Shown here piece by piece: positions 28,199 through 40,133 of a stretch of 64,000 nucleotides of DNA (the stretch's first letter is position 1; each line of letters begins with the position of its first letter). Location of the stretch: positions 270,501 to 334,500 of the forward strand of contig NZ_CAMPFU010000002.1 in assembly GCF_946848805.1 (NCBI RefSeq). The letters are read 5' to 3'. Source of the stretch: Deinococcus sp. Marseille-Q6407 (lineage in GTDB: Bacteria > Deinococcota > Deinococci > Deinococcales > Deinococcaceae). The notes below the pieces were generated by a model. It had not been told where the DNA came from. It saw only the letters and a list, made by a program, of their open reading frames with translations, and did not search any database. The translations under genes were made by a program, and so were the position numbers.

Positions 28199-29416
28199 TC
28201 AGGACCGCAGCGTATCCACCCACTTGTCGCCGGAAGGCCGCTGCGCGGTGACCTCGGCGCTGGCGCTCACGGTGGGGCATGCTGGCTGGCGTAGCAGGTC
28301 ACGCAGCGCGTCCGGCGGCAGGGGCGGCGAGAGCGCAAAGCCCTGGCCCAGTGGGCAGCCCATCTCGTAGACCAGGTCAATGTGTTCCTGCGTTTCCAGG
28401 CCCTCGGCGGTCAGGTCCAGGCTGTAGCGGTAACTCAGCGCGGCCATGGCTTCTGTAATCAGATGGCAGAAGTCGTCGCCCGCCGGCAGCGGGTCAATCA
28501 GGGAGCGGTCGAGCTTGATGCCCGAAATCTGCAGGGAGCGCAGCCGCGAGAGATTGGCGTAGCCGGCCCCGAAATCGTCGATACTCAGCCCGATGCCCAG
28601 CCGGTCCAGCTCCTCGAGGTTGCGCTCGACCCGCTCGTCGCCGTACAGCTGCGCCGTTTCGGTCAGCTCCAGCTCCAGCTGCTGGCTGCTCAGTCCACTG
28701 GCCTGCAGCACGCCGGCCACCTGAGCGGCAAAGTCGCTGCGGGTCAGCTGATGCGCACTGACATTCACGCTCACCTTGACATCGTCCCAGCTGCGGGCTT
28801 CCTGGCAGGCCTGCTCCAGCACCCAGCTGCCCAGGCGCGGCATCTGCCCGATCCGCTCGGCCACCGGAATGAACTCGGCCGGCGAGAGGGCGCCCAGCTC
28901 ACCGTGGTCCCAGCGCAGCAGCGTCTCGGCCTTGACGATCCGGCCGGTGCGCAGGTCGTAGATCGGCTGATAGACCAGCCGGAACCCGTCTTCCACCGGC
29001 TGAGAGCTTTGCCCGATGGCGCGGGCCACATGCTGAAAGCGCTCGGTCTGCTGGTCCTGCTCAGCGTGGTAAGGCCGCACCTGCCCGCGCTCTTCGCGCT
29101 TGACGGCGTACATGGCGCTGTCGGCGTGGCGCAGCAGCTCCTGCGGGGACAGGCCATCATCCGGAAAGCAGCTGATGCCGATGCTGAGGCTGACGCCCAC
29201 GCTCAGCTGCCGGGCGCTGCGCTCGGCAATATTGCGCTGAAGCTGCTGCGCCAGCTGCCGGGCCTGCTCGCTGCTGGTGCGTGGCAGCAGCACCACGAAC
29301 TCGTCTCCGCTCAGGCGAAAGGCTTGCCCGACGGGAGCGCCGGCCGGCGGCAGGGTCTGGGCCACCATCTGGAGCAGCTGATCCCCCAGGGCGTGCCCCA
29401 TGGTGTCGTTGACCAC
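28199..29416 (-). pseudogene. C-terminal part of a GGDEF-EAL gene broken by TAG
   Basis: Second half of a diguanylate cyclase/phosphodiesterase-type gene. The frame is the same as that of the part at 29483-30181; only one TAG (29483-29485) separates them, and the 22 codons between TAG and the GTG at 29416 read as normal GGDEF sequence (LLFIDLDSFKVVNDTMGH). The GGDEF signature is SGDEF and the EAL signature is ETLLRW, so the cyclase motif is already degenerate. EAL residues for c-di-GMP cleavage are otherwise present (NVSAHQL, ELTET, DDFGAGYA, KLDRSLI, AEGLET, GQGFA). If the internal GTG is used, an EAL protein could still be made. Otherwise it is dead. Confidence 0.8.
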
Positions 29417-29482
29417 CTTGAACGAGTCCAGGTCAATAAACAGCAGGGTAAATTCCTCGCTGCCCGGCGCAGTGCGCTCCTG

Positions 29483-30181
29483 CTATTCCTGCTCCAGGCT
29501 GAGGCGGTTGGGTAGGCCGGTCAACAGGTCGTGATAGGCCATCCGGGCCAGTGCCCGGCGTTCACCTTGAATGGCCTGAAGCTTTTGCATGCGCTGGGTG
29601 AAGTAATACATACCGGCATAGGTGACCAGTGACGCCAGCCACAGCTGGCCCAGGCCGCCGCCTGCCTCGGGCGCCCAGCCCACGGTCCGGAACCAGTAAG
29701 TGCCGCCGACCAAGCAAATCACCGTCAGCAGCGCCAGGATGATCTGGGACGGAATCAGGCCGCCCTGCCGCTCGGCGCCGGTCAGCATGTTCCAGGCCAG
29801 CAGGGGAGGAACCCAGACCAGACTCTCGTTCATCTCGCGCAGCAGCACGCTCAGTGGGCTGCCCAGTCCCAGCAGCAGCCCCAGTTTGGTCAGCAGCCAG
29901 AGGCTGGCGCTCACTGGCAACCATGTGATCAGGGCTGACAACGAGATCTGTCCCCGCCGGTTAGCCAAAACGGTAAGCAGCAGCGCAGCCAGAACGCCAT
30001 ATATCGGCGGATCTATCAGACGGTCCCAGGTGTCGCCAGTAGACCAGAACCAGGCCATCGCGCAGGACAGCAAAATCCCCAGGGTCCCCCACCGTATCAG
30101 GACTTGCCAGCCCTGCTGAAGCTCGGGCGTGTCCAGGTCCGTTTCGGTGACCGGCGGCTGTGGGGGGCGGCTACGGAGCAT
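29483..30181 (-). pseudogene. N-terminal part of the same GGDEF-EAL gene
   Basis: 232 codons: five hydrophobic helices (about residues 29-46, 58-73, 81-107, 143-160, 178-196), a short linker, and the opening of a GGDEF domain (AYHDLLTGLPNRLSLEQE) cut by a TAG at 29483-29485. Continuation in frame past that TAG gives the rest of the domain, so one nucleotide (for example CAG to TAG) explains the break. The ATG at 30181 follows TAGAGT by 7 nt (leaderless). Membrane anchoring suggests the intact protein sensed a signal in or near the membrane. A sequencing error cannot be excluded. Confidence 0.8.
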
Positions 30182-30252
30182 CAGCTGTACTCTAGGCGCT
30201 CACCGGTTACTCAACCCTCACAGCATGGTTTATGCAGGTTCCACGCTGGCAC

Positions 30253-30882
30253 TCAGAATTCGGCGTCCACCGCCAGCCCCCGGCTCAGCAGCGGCGCAAA
30301 GGCCTCGCTGCTGAGTTCGTACACCCCCAGCCGGGCGATGTGAGAGTTCTGAATCTGAGCGTCCAGCACAGTAAAGCCGCGCGCGTGCAGGTGCGCGGCC
30401 AGCTGCACCAGCGCCACCTTGGAAGCGTCGGTCACGCGGTGGAATTTGCTTTCGGCAAAAAAGACTCCGCCCAGCGCAATCCCCATCACCCCGCCGGCCA
30501 GTTCGCCGTCCTGCCAGACTTCAAAGCAATGGCTCAGGCCCGCCGCGTGCAGGTGCTCGTAAATCTCAATCATTTCGTCGCTGATCCACTCGCCGTCCTC
30601 GCGCTCGGGGCTGCCCGGCAGCCGGCCCCGGCAGCCTTCCAGCACCTCGCGGTAAGCCGCGTTGCGCCGCACTTCGAATTGCCCCAGCCGGCGCCGCAGC
30701 CGCCGCGCCACGTGCAGGCCCTCCGCTTCGGTCAGCGGCACCAGAGCGCGGGTGTCCACCGTGAACCACTGCGGGCCTTCGCCCTCTTCCAGGTCCATCA
30801 GAAAGCCGCCCTGAGCGTAGCCGGCCGCCACTGAGGCCACCAGCGCGTCGGGGTGGTTGAGAAATTTCAGCGCGTTCGCCAC
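30253..30882 (-). CDS. aat: Leucyl/phenylalanyl-tRNA-protein transferase
   Basis: Adds Leu or Phe from charged tRNA to N-terminal Arg/Lys of proteins, feeding them to the ClpS/ClpAP N-end rule route; 209 residues. The conserved GVFFAESKFHR...ASKVALVQL and FTVLDAQIQNSHIARLG stretches are clear; the family GNAT fold is expected. The start is GTG at 30882, 9 nt after the topoisomerase IB gene ends. TAGGCT, whose TAG is the topoisomerase stop, lies 6 nt before the GTG, so it may also have its own leaderless start. Confidence 0.93.
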   Translation of the reverse strand: MANALKFLNHPDALVASVAAGYAQGGFLMDLEEGEGPQWFTVDTRALVPLTEAEGLHVARRLRRRLGQFEVRRNAAYREVLEGCRGRLPGSPEREDGEWISDEMIEIYEHLHAAGLSHCFEVWQDGELAGGVMGIALGGVFFAESKFHRVTDASKVALVQLAAHLHARGFTVLDAQIQNSHIARLGVYELSSEAFAPLLSRGLAVDAEF

Positions 30883-30891
30883 GGTTCCAGC

Positions 30892-31923
30892 CTACGCCCT
30901 GCGGGTACGCGTGCGGATGGTCTTTTCCGAGTCCAGCATGCGCTTGAGGGCCATTTCCGAGCGGGTCAGTCCTTCCAGCGCCGCCGGGGTGCGGCCGGCG
31001 CGCGGCTCGTAGTCGTCCAGCACCTTGCCTTCGAGGTAGCGGTCGAAAATCACCGGGCAGATGTAGTGGGCGCGGGTCACGGCCGGGGTGTTGCCCAGGT
31101 CGTCGGCCACGGTGCGCACGCATTCCAGCAGCACTTTCTTGGCGCTCCGCTCGCTGCCAGCGGCCCCCGACTCGGCCAGGAACTCGGCGGCCAGCAGGGT
31201 GCCGCCCCAGGTGCGGAAGTCCTTGGCGGTAAAGGGACCGATCTGCTCGCGCAGGTAGGCGTTCAGCTCGGCGGCCTTGATGCGGCGCCGCGTGCCCTCA
31301 TCCACCGCCTGAAACAGGTCGCGCCCCGGCAATTCCAGCAGTTTCTCGACGTTGGCGGCGATGGTGCGGTCCACCACCGCCTTGCTCTGCTGAATGCCGT
31401 GCTTGCCCTTGAAATTGAACATCACCGTGTTGCCCTCGACGCTGACATGCCGCTTGCGCAGGGTGCTGAGGCCATAGGTCTTGTGGGCGCGGGCGTAGGT
31501 GTCGCTGCCCACCCGGAAGTGCGCCACGTGCAGCAGCCGGATCATCAGCGCCATTACCTTGCGCGGGGGCAGGCCGCTGCGGCGCAGGTCGGCGGTAGTC
31601 AGTGTCCGCAGGTCGGCCAGGGTGCCGGCAAAGCGCGAGAGGCGCTGCCACTTTTTAAGAGCGCGGCCCTGCACGAAGTCCGGGTGATAACGGTACTGCA
31701 GCCGCCCCGCTGCGTCGCGGCCAAATGCCTGCAACTCGGCGTCCGCATCCGGCGAAACATACACGTCGCTGTACCCGGGCGGCACCGCCAGCGCGGCGAT
31801 GCGCTCCAGCCCGGCCTGGTCGGTATAACGCCGGCCATCCGGGTAGAGATACCGGAACTTGCCGGGTTGGTTGCCTTCGCGGCGCAGGTAATCGTCTTGC
31901 AGGGCTTCGGTGCGGCTGGGCAT
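30892..31923 (-). CDS. Topoisomerase IB (eukaryote/poxvirus-type)
   Basis: 343 residues. Type IB topoisomerase that nicks one strand through a 3'-phosphotyrosine and relaxes supercoils without ATP. Catalytic residues line up with the studied Deinococcus enzyme: Arg137 (HFRVGS), Lys174 (FKGKHG), Arg237 (KDFRTWGG) and nucleophile Tyr287 (AHYICPVIF). The N-terminal beta domain carries [15 protein letters not shown] and VPPGYSDV. The ATG at 31923 follows TACCCT by 8 nt, and the terminator of the upstream gene lies 16 nt before it. Shares an operon with aat. Confidence 0.95.
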   Translation of the reverse strand: MPSRTEALQDDYLRREGNQPGKFRYLYPDGRRYTDQAGLERIAALAVPPGYSDVYVSPDADAELQAFGRDAAGRLQYRYHPDFVQGRALKKWQRLSRFAGTLADLRTLTTADLRRSGLPPRKVMALMIRLLHVAHFRVGSDTYARAHKTYGLSTLRKRHVSVEGNTVMFNFKGKHGIQQSKAVVDRTIAANVEKLLELPGRDLFQAVDEGTRRRIKAAELNAYLREQIGPFTAKDFRTWGGTLLAAEFLAESGAAGSERSAKKVLLECVRTVADDLGNTPAVTRAHYICPVIFDRYLEGKVLDDYEPRAGRTPAALEGLTRSEMALKRMLDSEKTIRTRTRRA

Positions 31924-31938
31924 AGACTCACAGGGTAG

Positions 31939-31963
31939 AAAAAAACCCCCGCTGCTGCGAGGG
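31939..31963 (-). terminator. Intrinsic terminator after the M23 peptidase gene
   Basis: On the minus strand a 7-bp stem (CCCTCGC/GCGGGGG, one wobble) with loop AGCA is followed by seven T. Only a few bases separate it from the leaderless promoter of the topoisomerase IB gene. Confidence 0.85.
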
Positions 31964-32023
31964 CCCCGGCCTTGAGCGTGGGTTGGGAGAAGCGGGGCGC
32001 GGGCCAGCTTGCCCGGCGCCGGC

Positions 32024-33067
32024 TCAGGGCAGCTGCTGGCCCACCCAGCGGGCCGGGTCCACCGCCTCGCCGCGCAGCCGCATTTCCAGGTGCAGGTGCG
32101 GGCCGGTGGAGTAACCGGTCGAGCCGACCTCGCCCACCTTCTGACCGCGTTTCACCGTCTGTCCAGGAGCCACCTCGATTTTGGACATGTGAAAGTACAT
32201 GCTGAGCAGCCCTGCCCCGTGGTCAATCACCACCAGGCCGCCGCGCACTGGGTAAGTGGCAGCCAGCACCACCCGGCCGCGGTTTACCGCCTGCACGCGG
32301 GTGCCTTTCGGCGCTGAGTAGTCCATACCGTAGTGGTAGTTGATCTTGGCGCCGGCCCGCTCCCGCCGTGGCTGCCCGAAGCCCGAGGAGCGCCGCCCAC
32401 CCTGAATGGCGTTGGTGAACGGCTCGGTCCAGACCGGTGCCCCGCGCAGCTCGTAGGCTTTCTCCACGGCGGCGGTTTCCTCGGCGCGGCGAGGGTCTTG
32501 CAGCACGCTGGCGATGCTGGCCGGCATGTTGAGGTTCTGCACCGGCTGCCCCAGCGGTCCCACCGGAAACTGCCCGCTGGCACTCTGGCTGCCCAGTTCT
32601 ACTTCGTAGCGCACCGGGGCGCTCTGGCCCAGCACCACCCGGCCCAGAATCACCTGCTGTCCGCCCAGCTGCACCGGGCTGAGCCACTCGCCCGGGCGGC
32701 GCACGTCCTCGTTCAGCTCGGAGGGAAAGCGCACCCGCGCCCGCGCCGCATTTTCGCCGCTCAGCCGCAGCACGAAGGGATCACCTTCCTTGACCCGGGC
32801 CGGAGCCTGTACCTGCACACCCGGCAGGCTGGCGCTCACCGCCGGGCTGGGGGCAGCCGGCGCGGTCGCGCTGCCGGGCAGCTGCAACACCTGCCCCACG
32901 CTCAGCGCGCTGCCGCTGAGGTTGTTGGCGGCCTGCAGAGCGTCCACGGTGGTGCCGCTGGCCTGGGCAATCCGCCAGAGCGTGTCGCCGGGCTGCACGG
33001 TGTAACTGGCAGCCAGGGCAGGGGAGAACAGGAGCAGGGCGGTGGTCAGGGTGGCGGCTCGTTTCAT
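32024..33067 (-). CDS. LysM-containing M23 metallopeptidase (secreted)
   Basis: 347 residues. Signal peptide ([19 protein letters not shown]), then a LysM domain binding cell-wall glycan ([20 protein letters not shown], residues 22-65), a Pro/Ala linker, a middle beta domain and a C-terminal peptidase M23 domain with HYGMDYSAP (Zn His and Asp) and the terminal HLHLEM. The protein should act on peptidoglycan cross-links or as an EnvC-like activator; the zinc ligands look intact, so I favour an active endopeptidase. TACACT lies 7 nt before the ATG (leaderless). Confidence 0.92.
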   Translation of the reverse strand: MKRAATLTTALLLFSPALAASYTVQPGDTLWRIAQASGTTVDALQAANNLSGSALSVGQVLQLPGSATAPAAPSPAVSASLPGVQVQAPARVKEGDPFVLRLSGENAARARVRFPSELNEDVRRPGEWLSPVQLGGQQVILGRVVLGQSAPVRYEVELGSQSASGQFPVGPLGQPVQNLNMPASIASVLQDPRRAEETAAVEKAYELRGAPVWTEPFTNAIQGGRRSSGFGQPRRERAGAKINYHYGMDYSAPKGTRVQAVNRGRVVLAATYPVRGGLVVIDHGAGLLSMYFHMSKIEVAPGQTVKRGQKVGEVGSTGYSTGPHLHLEMRLRGEAVDPARWVGQQLP

Positions 33068-33139
33068 GCGGGCCAGTGTAGTGGGTAGAGATGAAGAGGC
33101 GCTGACGCAGGCTGCTCCTGCCCCTCCTGGCCAGGCGTT

Positions 33140-33649
33140 TCAGCCTAGCTGCCGCTCTCCAAACGCCTGGCGGGCAATCCGGTCTGCCGTCTCTTCCAGC
33201 GAACTCTCCGGCCCGATGATCTGTTCCGCCGCAAAAGGCAACACATCCCGCTCCTGATACCACTGGCTCATCTGCTCTGCGCCGAACTCTGCCGCCTGGG
33301 GCCGGGCGGCGTGGCGGCGCACCGTTTCCTCAAAGGAGAGGTCAAAATAATACCAGTGCCCACCGAAGTCGCTGTGTAGCCGCTCCAGCATCGGCGCATA
33401 GTGGCGGCTTTGCAAAATGCCTTCCAGTACGGTGACATAGCCGGCGTCCAGGCAATAGCGCACATTGGTTTCGATCAGCCGGATGTTGTGGCCGTCTGGA
33501 ATGTCGTGCTCGCGCAGCAGCACCCGCCGCAGATAGTCCTGCTCCACCCAGGCCAGCCCGTAGCCGTACCGCTGACGCAGCGCCCGCGCCACCGAACTCT
33601 TGCCGCTGCCGGAATTGCCGCGCAGCACGATCAGGGGCGGGCGTTTCAC
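33140..33649 (-). CDS. P-loop kinase (AAA_33 / zeta-like)
   Basis: 169 residues. Walker A GNSGSGKSS near residue 10; the rest has the small-molecule kinase pattern (VEQDYLRR; YYFDLSFEETVRRHAARP as lid region). I cannot name a substrate: uridine kinase-like, chloramphenicol phosphotransferase-like and zeta-toxin-like proteins share this shape. No antitoxin-like neighbour is present. Starts with GTG one base after the recG stop, so it is translated from the recG mRNA. Confidence 0.75.
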   Translation of the reverse strand: MKRPPLIVLRGNSGSGKSSVARALRQRYGYGLAWVEQDYLRRVLLREHDIPDGHNIRLIETNVRYCLDAGYVTVLEGILQSRHYAPMLERLHSDFGGHWYYFDLSFEETVRRHAARPQAAEFGAEQMSQWYQERDVLPFAAEQIIGPESSLEETADRIARQAFGERQLG

Positions 33650-33650
33650 C

Positions 33651-36047
33651 TCAGATCACTTCCCGGAAGGCCACGCTCTGGCTGCGGTTTTGCAGTTCGC
33701 TTCTCAGGTATTGCAGGCGCGGGTGTTCCAGCCGTGGATCATTGGACAGGATGTGCTTGGCAAGCCTCCGGGCCTGCTCGATCACTTCGGCGTCATTGGC
33801 GAGGTCGCCCAGCCGCAGGTCCGGAATCCCGCTCTGACGGGTGCCCCGAATCTCGCCGGGACCGCGCAGCTTCAGGTCGGCTTCGGCAATCACGAAGCCG
33901 TCGGTGGAGCCTTCGATGATGCGCAGGCGCCCCTCGGTTTTCTTGGTCATCTCGCTGGCAATCAGCACGCAGTAGCTTTTGGCGCTGCCGCGTCCTACCC
34001 GCCCGCGTAGCTGGTGCAGCTGGCTGAGGCCGAAGCGCTCGGCGTTTTCGATCACCATCACGCTGGCGTTGGGCACGTCCACGCCTACCTCGATCACGGT
34101 GGTAGAAACCAGCAGGTCGAACTCGTGGGCGCGGAAAGCGTCCATCACCGCGTCCTTTTCGGCGGCCGTCATCTTGCCGTGCAGTAGCCCGGTGCGGGCT
34201 TCGGGCAGCATCTCGGCCAGGTTCTGGGCCAGTTCGGTGGCGGCCAGCAGTTCCAGGTTCTCGTTTTCTTCAATCAATGCCGTGACCACGTAAGCCTGGC
34301 GGCCCTGGCGAATCTGGCCCATCACGAAGCCGTAGGCCTGAGTGCGGTAACCGTCCTGAATCAGCTTGGTTTCCACCGGCGTGCGGCCCGGCGGCAGCTC
34401 GTCGATCACGCTCAGTTCCAGGTCACCGTAGGCGGTCAGCGCCAGCGAACGTGGAATCGGTGTGGCCGACATCACCAGCACGTCGGGGCGGGATTCCAGC
34501 AGCCGGCGGCGCTGCATCACCCCGAAGCGGTGTTCCTCGTCGATCACGGCCAGCCCCAGGTGGTCGAACTGCACGTTCTCCTGAATCAGTGCCTGGGTGC
34601 CCACCACGATGTCCACCTCGCCCAGCGCGATGCGGCTCTGCATGTCCAGCTTGGCTTTGGGCGTCATGGCGCCCACCAGCAGGCCTACCCGCACGTCCAG
34701 CGGTTCGAGGTAGCCGCGCAGGTTGGCGTAGTGCTGCCGCGCCAGGATTTCGGTGGGGGCCATCAGGGCGCCCTGGTAGCCGTCGCGCACCGCCAGATAC
34801 AGGGCGCAGGCGGCCACTGCCGTCTTGCCGGATCCCACGTCGCCCTGCACCAGCCGCGCCATCTGGCGGTCGGAGCGCATTTCCTCCACGATTTCGCCCA
34901 GCACCCGCCGCTGTGCCCCGGTAAAGCGGAACGGCAGCGCTCCTTCGAAGCGGTCGATGTCTTCCGGGTGCGCCTGGAAACGCTTGCCCTGAAGCACGGC
35001 GTCCTCGCCCTGCAGCAGCATCCGCAGTTCCAGAAAGAGGTACTCGTCGAAGCGCAGCCGGCTCATTGCCCGCGAGAGGTGGGCTTCATCGGCCGGGAAA
35101 TGAATACCCTGTAGGGCGTCGGCCAGGGTGGTCAGGCCGTACTCGCGCCGCCAGTGGGCCGGCAGGTAGTCGTCCAGCGGCGCGGCCTGCAGCGCCCGCC
35201 ACGCCGCGCGCCGCAGAAATTCCTGACTGACCCCTTCTTTGGCGTCGTACACCCCCACGATGCGCCCGGTGCTGAGGCTGCCTTCGGCGCTGTCCAGACT
35301 TTCGAGGTGTTCGGCAGCCAGCTGTGCGGTGCGTCCGAACTTTTTGACTCGCCCGGTCACGATGACGCGGGCGCCCTCGCGCAGCTGCCGCTCCATCCAG
35401 GGCTGGTTGAACCAGGTGGCCTTGACCCGGCTGCCGCCTTCAGTTTCCAGGGTGGCTTCCAAAATGGTCATGCGTGGCTTGGGCGTGCGCTTGAAGCGGC
35501 TGACCACCACGCCCTGCACCGTGACTTTCTGGCCCTCATCCACATTCATCAGCGAGGGCAGCGCCCGGCGGTCCTCGTGGCGGTGCGGGTAGTAGTGCAG
35601 CAGGTCGCGCAGGCTGTAAAGGCCCAGGCCCTTGAGCTTGCGTTCGCCGCCGCGCCCGCTGTCCAGCCGCTCGATCGGCGCGTCGATGGGCAGCCGCAGC
35701 CCCCCCTCGCCGGCCGGCGCCGGGGGCACCGTTTCGCGGGTCTGCGCCTGGGCCCGTGTCCTGGCCGGTGAGCGCTCGCCGCTGGCTGCCCCCTTGTGAG
35801 CCGGCCGCTTCCCCTGGGCTTTTTCCTCCAGGGCTTTCAGCGCCCGCTCCAGCGCCTGTTCCCGCTCGGGCTCGCTCCAGCCCGCGTAGCCGTCGAGCAA
35901 TTCACGGACCTGCGGAAAAGGGTTCGCCAGTGGCCCGCGCAGCAGCCCTTCCAGCCCGCCGGCCACCACGCGGTTGTGGCACCCGGAACGCAGTTCCAGG
36001 GTCAGGGGTTTGGCAAGGCGCTGAGCGAGTTCGGCAACGGTCGGCAC
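33651..36047 (-). CDS. recG: ATP-dependent DNA helicase RecG
   Basis: 798 residues. Reverses stalled forks and migrates Holliday junctions. Order: an N-terminal extension of about 120 residues (basic/Pro-rich near 75-110), wedge/OB domain, helicase domain with Walker [37 protein letters not shown], then motif VI region [12 protein letters not shown] and the TRG-like tail ([15 protein letters not shown]). Longer than E. coli RecG (693 residues), as in other Deinococcus. GTG start at 36047 with TAGCCT 7 nt upstream (leaderless-like). Repair context: it is followed directly by the P-loop kinase gene. Confidence 0.96.
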   Translation of the reverse strand: MPTVAELAQRLAKPLTLELRSGCHNRVVAGGLEGLLRGPLANPFPQVRELLDGYAGWSEPEREQALERALKALEEKAQGKRPAHKGAASGERSPARTRAQAQTRETVPPAPAGEGGLRLPIDAPIERLDSGRGGERKLKGLGLYSLRDLLHYYPHRHEDRRALPSLMNVDEGQKVTVQGVVVSRFKRTPKPRMTILEATLETEGGSRVKATWFNQPWMERQLREGARVIVTGRVKKFGRTAQLAAEHLESLDSAEGSLSTGRIVGVYDAKEGVSQEFLRRAAWRALQAAPLDDYLPAHWRREYGLTTLADALQGIHFPADEAHLSRAMSRLRFDEYLFLELRMLLQGEDAVLQGKRFQAHPEDIDRFEGALPFRFTGAQRRVLGEIVEEMRSDRQMARLVQGDVGSGKTAVAACALYLAVRDGYQGALMAPTEILARQHYANLRGYLEPLDVRVGLLVGAMTPKAKLDMQSRIALGEVDIVVGTQALIQENVQFDHLGLAVIDEEHRFGVMQRRRLLESRPDVLVMSATPIPRSLALTAYGDLELSVIDELPPGRTPVETKLIQDGYRTQAYGFVMGQIRQGRQAYVVTALIEENENLELLAATELAQNLAEMLPEARTGLLHGKMTAAEKDAVMDAFRAHEFDLLVSTTVIEVGVDVPNASVMVIENAERFGLSQLHQLRGRVGRGSAKSYCVLIASEMTKKTEGRLRIIEGSTDGFVIAEADLKLRGPGEIRGTRQSGIPDLRLGDLANDAEVIEQARRLAKHILSNDPRLEHPRLQYLRSELQNRSQSVAFREVI

Positions 36048-36172
36048 GGGAAAAAGGCTAGCAGAGCCGGCCCTGCCTGAAGGTGCTCTCTCTTCCGCCC
36101 AGGAGCCGTGCGGTTACAATCGGGACCGGTGAGCAGCGGCGCAGGCTAGGGCCCGCCCCGAGGTGTGCCCCC

Positions 36173-36871
36173 GTGTCCCAGATTTTCCTCCGTTCCATCT
36201 GCACTTTTCCGGTCGAGCGCGGTCATAACCCGCTCGACATCGAACTGTGGGCGCAGATGTTCGAGGGCTGGTACCTGGAATATCTGCCCGAAGATCCCCC
36301 CACCCGCGACGCGGCGGAAGTGATTGAGCTGGTGCGCCAGGAGGACCGCGACGAGGTGCGTGAGGGCGCGCTGGTGTTTGCCCGCTGGCCGCAGTCCACC
36401 CACCCGGTGCTGGCGCTGGTCAACCTCTCGGCCGACCGGCGGCTGATCACGGTGCGGATTTTCGGCGAGCAGCTGACTGAGGTGCAGCAGCAGGCCGAGG
36501 CCGTCACCGCCCGAATGGTGAACGACCCCAGCTTGAAAGTAGGCCCCGGCACCCGGGTCAATATCGCGCTGGACGTAAACAGCCAGCGCATCGAGCTGAC
36601 CAGCGGCCGGGTGCGGCGGCGGCGCGGCGGGGCCGTGCGCAATTTCTACGCCAACAACAAGTATCCGCTGAACGTGACCCTCAGTGTGCTGGTGCTGGCG
36701 CTGTCGTTCGTGGCGCTGACCACCCCGGCCGGCCCCTACACGCCAGTGGGCAAGCTGTACGACCTCTCGGGCCGGCTGCTCTCGGCGGTGCTGTTCAATA
36801 CCCTGCTGATGCTCTCGCAGTTCATCTATTTTGCCCGCCACCGCAATGTGATCGAGTGGGAGCGGGCCTGA
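36173..36871 (+). CDS. Hypothetical membrane protein, 232 aa
   Basis: No family recognised. The first 150 residues form a soluble alpha/beta part, with beta-rich VLALVNLSADRRLITVRIFG, and a basic patch (GRVRRRRGG) precedes two C-terminal membrane helices (YPLNVTLSVLVLALSFVA; LFNTLLMLSQFIYFA). The start is GTG at 36173, with GAGGTG about 9 nt upstream, one of the minority of genes here with a Shine-Dalgarno; TACAAT at 36115-36120 may be its -10. The longer frame upstream is rejected because it reads through the promoter. Confidence 0.7.
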   Translation: MSQIFLRSICTFPVERGHNPLDIELWAQMFEGWYLEYLPEDPPTRDAAEVIELVRQEDRDEVREGALVFARWPQSTHPVLALVNLSADRRLITVRIFGEQLTEVQQQAEAVTARMVNDPSLKVGPGTRVNIALDVNSQRIELTSGRVRRRRGGAVRNFYANNKYPLNVTLSVLVLALSFVALTTPAGPYTPVGKLYDLSGRLLSAVLFNTLLMLSQFIYFARHRNVIEWERA

Positions 36872-36893
36872 AATTCTTACCGGCGGGACCCGG

Positions 36894-37730
36894 TTACAGC
36901 CCCAGCCGGCGCAGATAGCCCTGGCAGGTCTCCCAGGTGTCCAGCGCCAGCCCGTCGTCCAGCGCTGCCGCTGAGGGCGCCGCCAGCCGGCAGCGGTTCC
37001 AGTAGCTGCCGTTCACACTCAGCTGGGGCGTGGACGCCAGAAACACACTGGTCTGTGCGCCTTCTTCCGGGGAGATGGCAAAGCGGTCCACCAGCTTCCA
37101 GAGCGCGGCTTGCAGGCTGGCATTGTTCCCGTTAAAGCCGCTGCGGACCACGCCGGGATGCAGGGCGGCGGCTGTCAGCCAGGGTTCACGGCGGGCCAGT
37201 TCACGGGTCAGCAGGACGGCAGCCAGTTTGGACGCGTTGTAGGCGGGCCAGGGCCGGTAACTGTGCCTCTGCTCCGGGTCGTTCAGGTCCAGCCGGCCCA
37301 TCCGGTGCGCCTCCGATGCCACCATAATCATCCGTGGGTCCGGCGCGGCGCGCAGCAGCGGCAGCAGTTCGCGGGTCAGCAGGAAGGGTGAAAGCACGTT
37401 CAGCGCCCAGGTCATTTCCAGTCCCTCGCGGGTTTCCTGCCGGGGGTCGAAAATCCCTCCCGCATTGTTGATCAGGGTGTCCAGCAGTGGCTCGCGGCGG
37501 CGGATGTCGGCAGCGACCGCCGCCACCTGCTGCAGTTCGCTGAGGTCGGCCTGAAAGGTGGCTGCAGCGCCGACCTCGCGGGCCACTGCTGCCAGCTTCT
37601 CCGGGTTCCGGCCCAGCAGCAGCACCCGGGCGCCCCGCCGGCTCAGCTCGGCGGCTGTGGCCCGGCCGATGCCTTCGGTGGCGCCGGTAATCAGAATGGT
37701 CCGGCCGCTTAGGGAAGCATGTCCAGTCAT
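36894..37730 (-). CDS. SDR oxidoreductase, retinol dehydrogenase-like
   Basis: 278 residues. Classical SDR: TGATEGIGRAT nucleotide loop (near residue 15), NNAGG, catalytic Ser in VASEAHRMG and the intact YNASK motif. The layout with LNVLSPFLLTRELLPLLR and LHPGVVRSGF is that of the WW-domain/retinol dehydrogenase-like subfamily; substrate unknown. Convergent with 36173-36871, 22 bp apart. TATGCT lies 6 nt before the ATG (leaderless). The divergent gene at 37803 has its own TATGCT. Confidence 0.88.
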   Translation of the reverse strand: MTGHASLSGRTILITGATEGIGRATAAELSRRGARVLLLGRNPEKLAAVAREVGAAATFQADLSELQQVAAVAADIRRREPLLDTLINNAGGIFDPRQETREGLEMTWALNVLSPFLLTRELLPLLRAAPDPRMIMVASEAHRMGRLDLNDPEQRHSYRPWPAYNASKLAAVLLTRELARREPWLTAAALHPGVVRSGFNGNNASLQAALWKLVDRFAISPEEGAQTSVFLASTPQLSVNGSYWNRCRLAAPSAAALDDGLALDTWETCQGYLRRLGL

Positions 37731-37802
37731 CTCTGCAGCATAGAGTCTGTGCCGTTCGTGCGCCCCTCTCTGGCCCGGGTTCCCGCCTTATGCTGTGCGG
37801 TG

Positions 37803-38639
37803 ATGTCCGCGCCTGACCCGCTCCCCCCTGACCTGCCTGCCCGCTCACGTTCAGCCCTGCGGCCCGGTTACCTCTGGTCCTGGCTTGGCGCCGGTCTGGC
37901 GGCAGGTGTGCTGCTGTCCAGCCTGCTGATTCTGGTGGGCTACGGGCCTTTTGGCGCGCTGGCGCTGCCGCTGACCGGCCTCGGGGCGTTGCTGGGGCTG
38001 TGGCGTCCGGGCCGCTGGCTGCTGCGGGCTTTGCTGGGCGCCGCCGCGCTGGTGTACGCTGCTGCGCTGTTTACCCCGCTGGTGCCACATGCGATGGCGG
38101 CCCTGACTGAGGCCCAGGCTCCGGCGCCCGCCGACGCCATCATCGTGCTGGGCGGCGGCCTGAACTGCGCCGAGGGCACCCCGGCACCGGCCAGTGCCGC
38201 CCGCCTCAGCCGCGGCATCGACCTCTGGCGGGCCGGGTACGCGGAAACGCTGGTGCTCAGTTCGCAGTCGGATGTGCTGTCGCCGGCCAGCTGCCCCCGC
38301 CTCAGCGACCTGGAAGCGGCCCAGCTGCGTCGCTGGTTCGCGGTCCCGCCCCGGCTGCTGACCCTACAGAACGTGACCGACACCGCCGACGAGGCGCGGC
38401 AGGCGGCTGGGCTGGAAGCGCAGCATGGCTGGAAACGGGTGCTGCTGGTGACCAGCCCATCGCACTCGGCCCGCGCCGCCGCACTGTTTCGCCGCGAACT
38501 GAAGGCCGAAGTCCTGAGTGTTCCGGCTGAGGAATGGAGTTTTTCTCCCAGCGGCCTGACCGCTTATGACCGGCTGCGCGGCCTGAACGTGGTGCTGTAT
38601 GAAAGCTTGTCGCGGGTCAAGGCACGGCTGCTGCGCTGA
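37803..38639 (+). CDS. YdcF/DUF218 family membrane protein
   Basis: About 278 residues. N-terminal membrane helices (about 20-85) then a DUF218 domain: DAIIVLGGGLNC, RLSRGIDLWRAGYAETLVLSSQ, TADEARQAAG and VTSPSHSARAAALFRR. Members include ElyC and SanA, linked to envelope or polysaccharide metabolism; the precise role is unknown. ATG at 37803 follows TATGCT by 8 nt (leaderless); the open frame upstream of it overlaps the divergent SDR promoter and is dropped. Confidence 0.82.
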   Translation: MSAPDPLPPDLPARSRSALRPGYLWSWLGAGLAAGVLLSSLLILVGYGPFGALALPLTGLGALLGLWRPGRWLLRALLGAAALVYAAALFTPLVPHAMAALTEAQAPAPADAIIVLGGGLNCAEGTPAPASAARLSRGIDLWRAGYAETLVLSSQSDVLSPASCPRLSDLEAAQLRRWFAVPPRLLTLQNVTDTADEARQAAGLEAQHGWKRVLLVTSPSHSARAAALFRRELKAEVLSVPAEEWSFSPSGLTAYDRLRGLNVVLYESLSRVKARLLR

Positions 38640-38677
38640 GGCCGGCAGCGGGGCGCACATAAAAAGCGCGCAGGAAG

Positions 38678-38720
38678 AAAAAAAGGAGGGCCAGACCTTA
38701 TCTCTCAGTCTGCCCCTCCT
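38678..38720 (-). terminator. Intrinsic terminator of glmM
   Basis: Arms at 38684-38696 and 38708-38720 pair over 12 of 13 positions on the minus strand, with an 11-nt loop, then seven T (38678-38684). Very stable. Confidence 0.9.
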
Positions 38721-38739
38721 GGGCGGTCTGCGGCGGCGT

Positions 38740-40080
<1,341 letters not shown>

Positions 40081-40133
40081 GGGGGAGATGATACCCGCTT
40101 CACGCTCTGCTGGCCGCCGGTGCCCGGCAGTTC

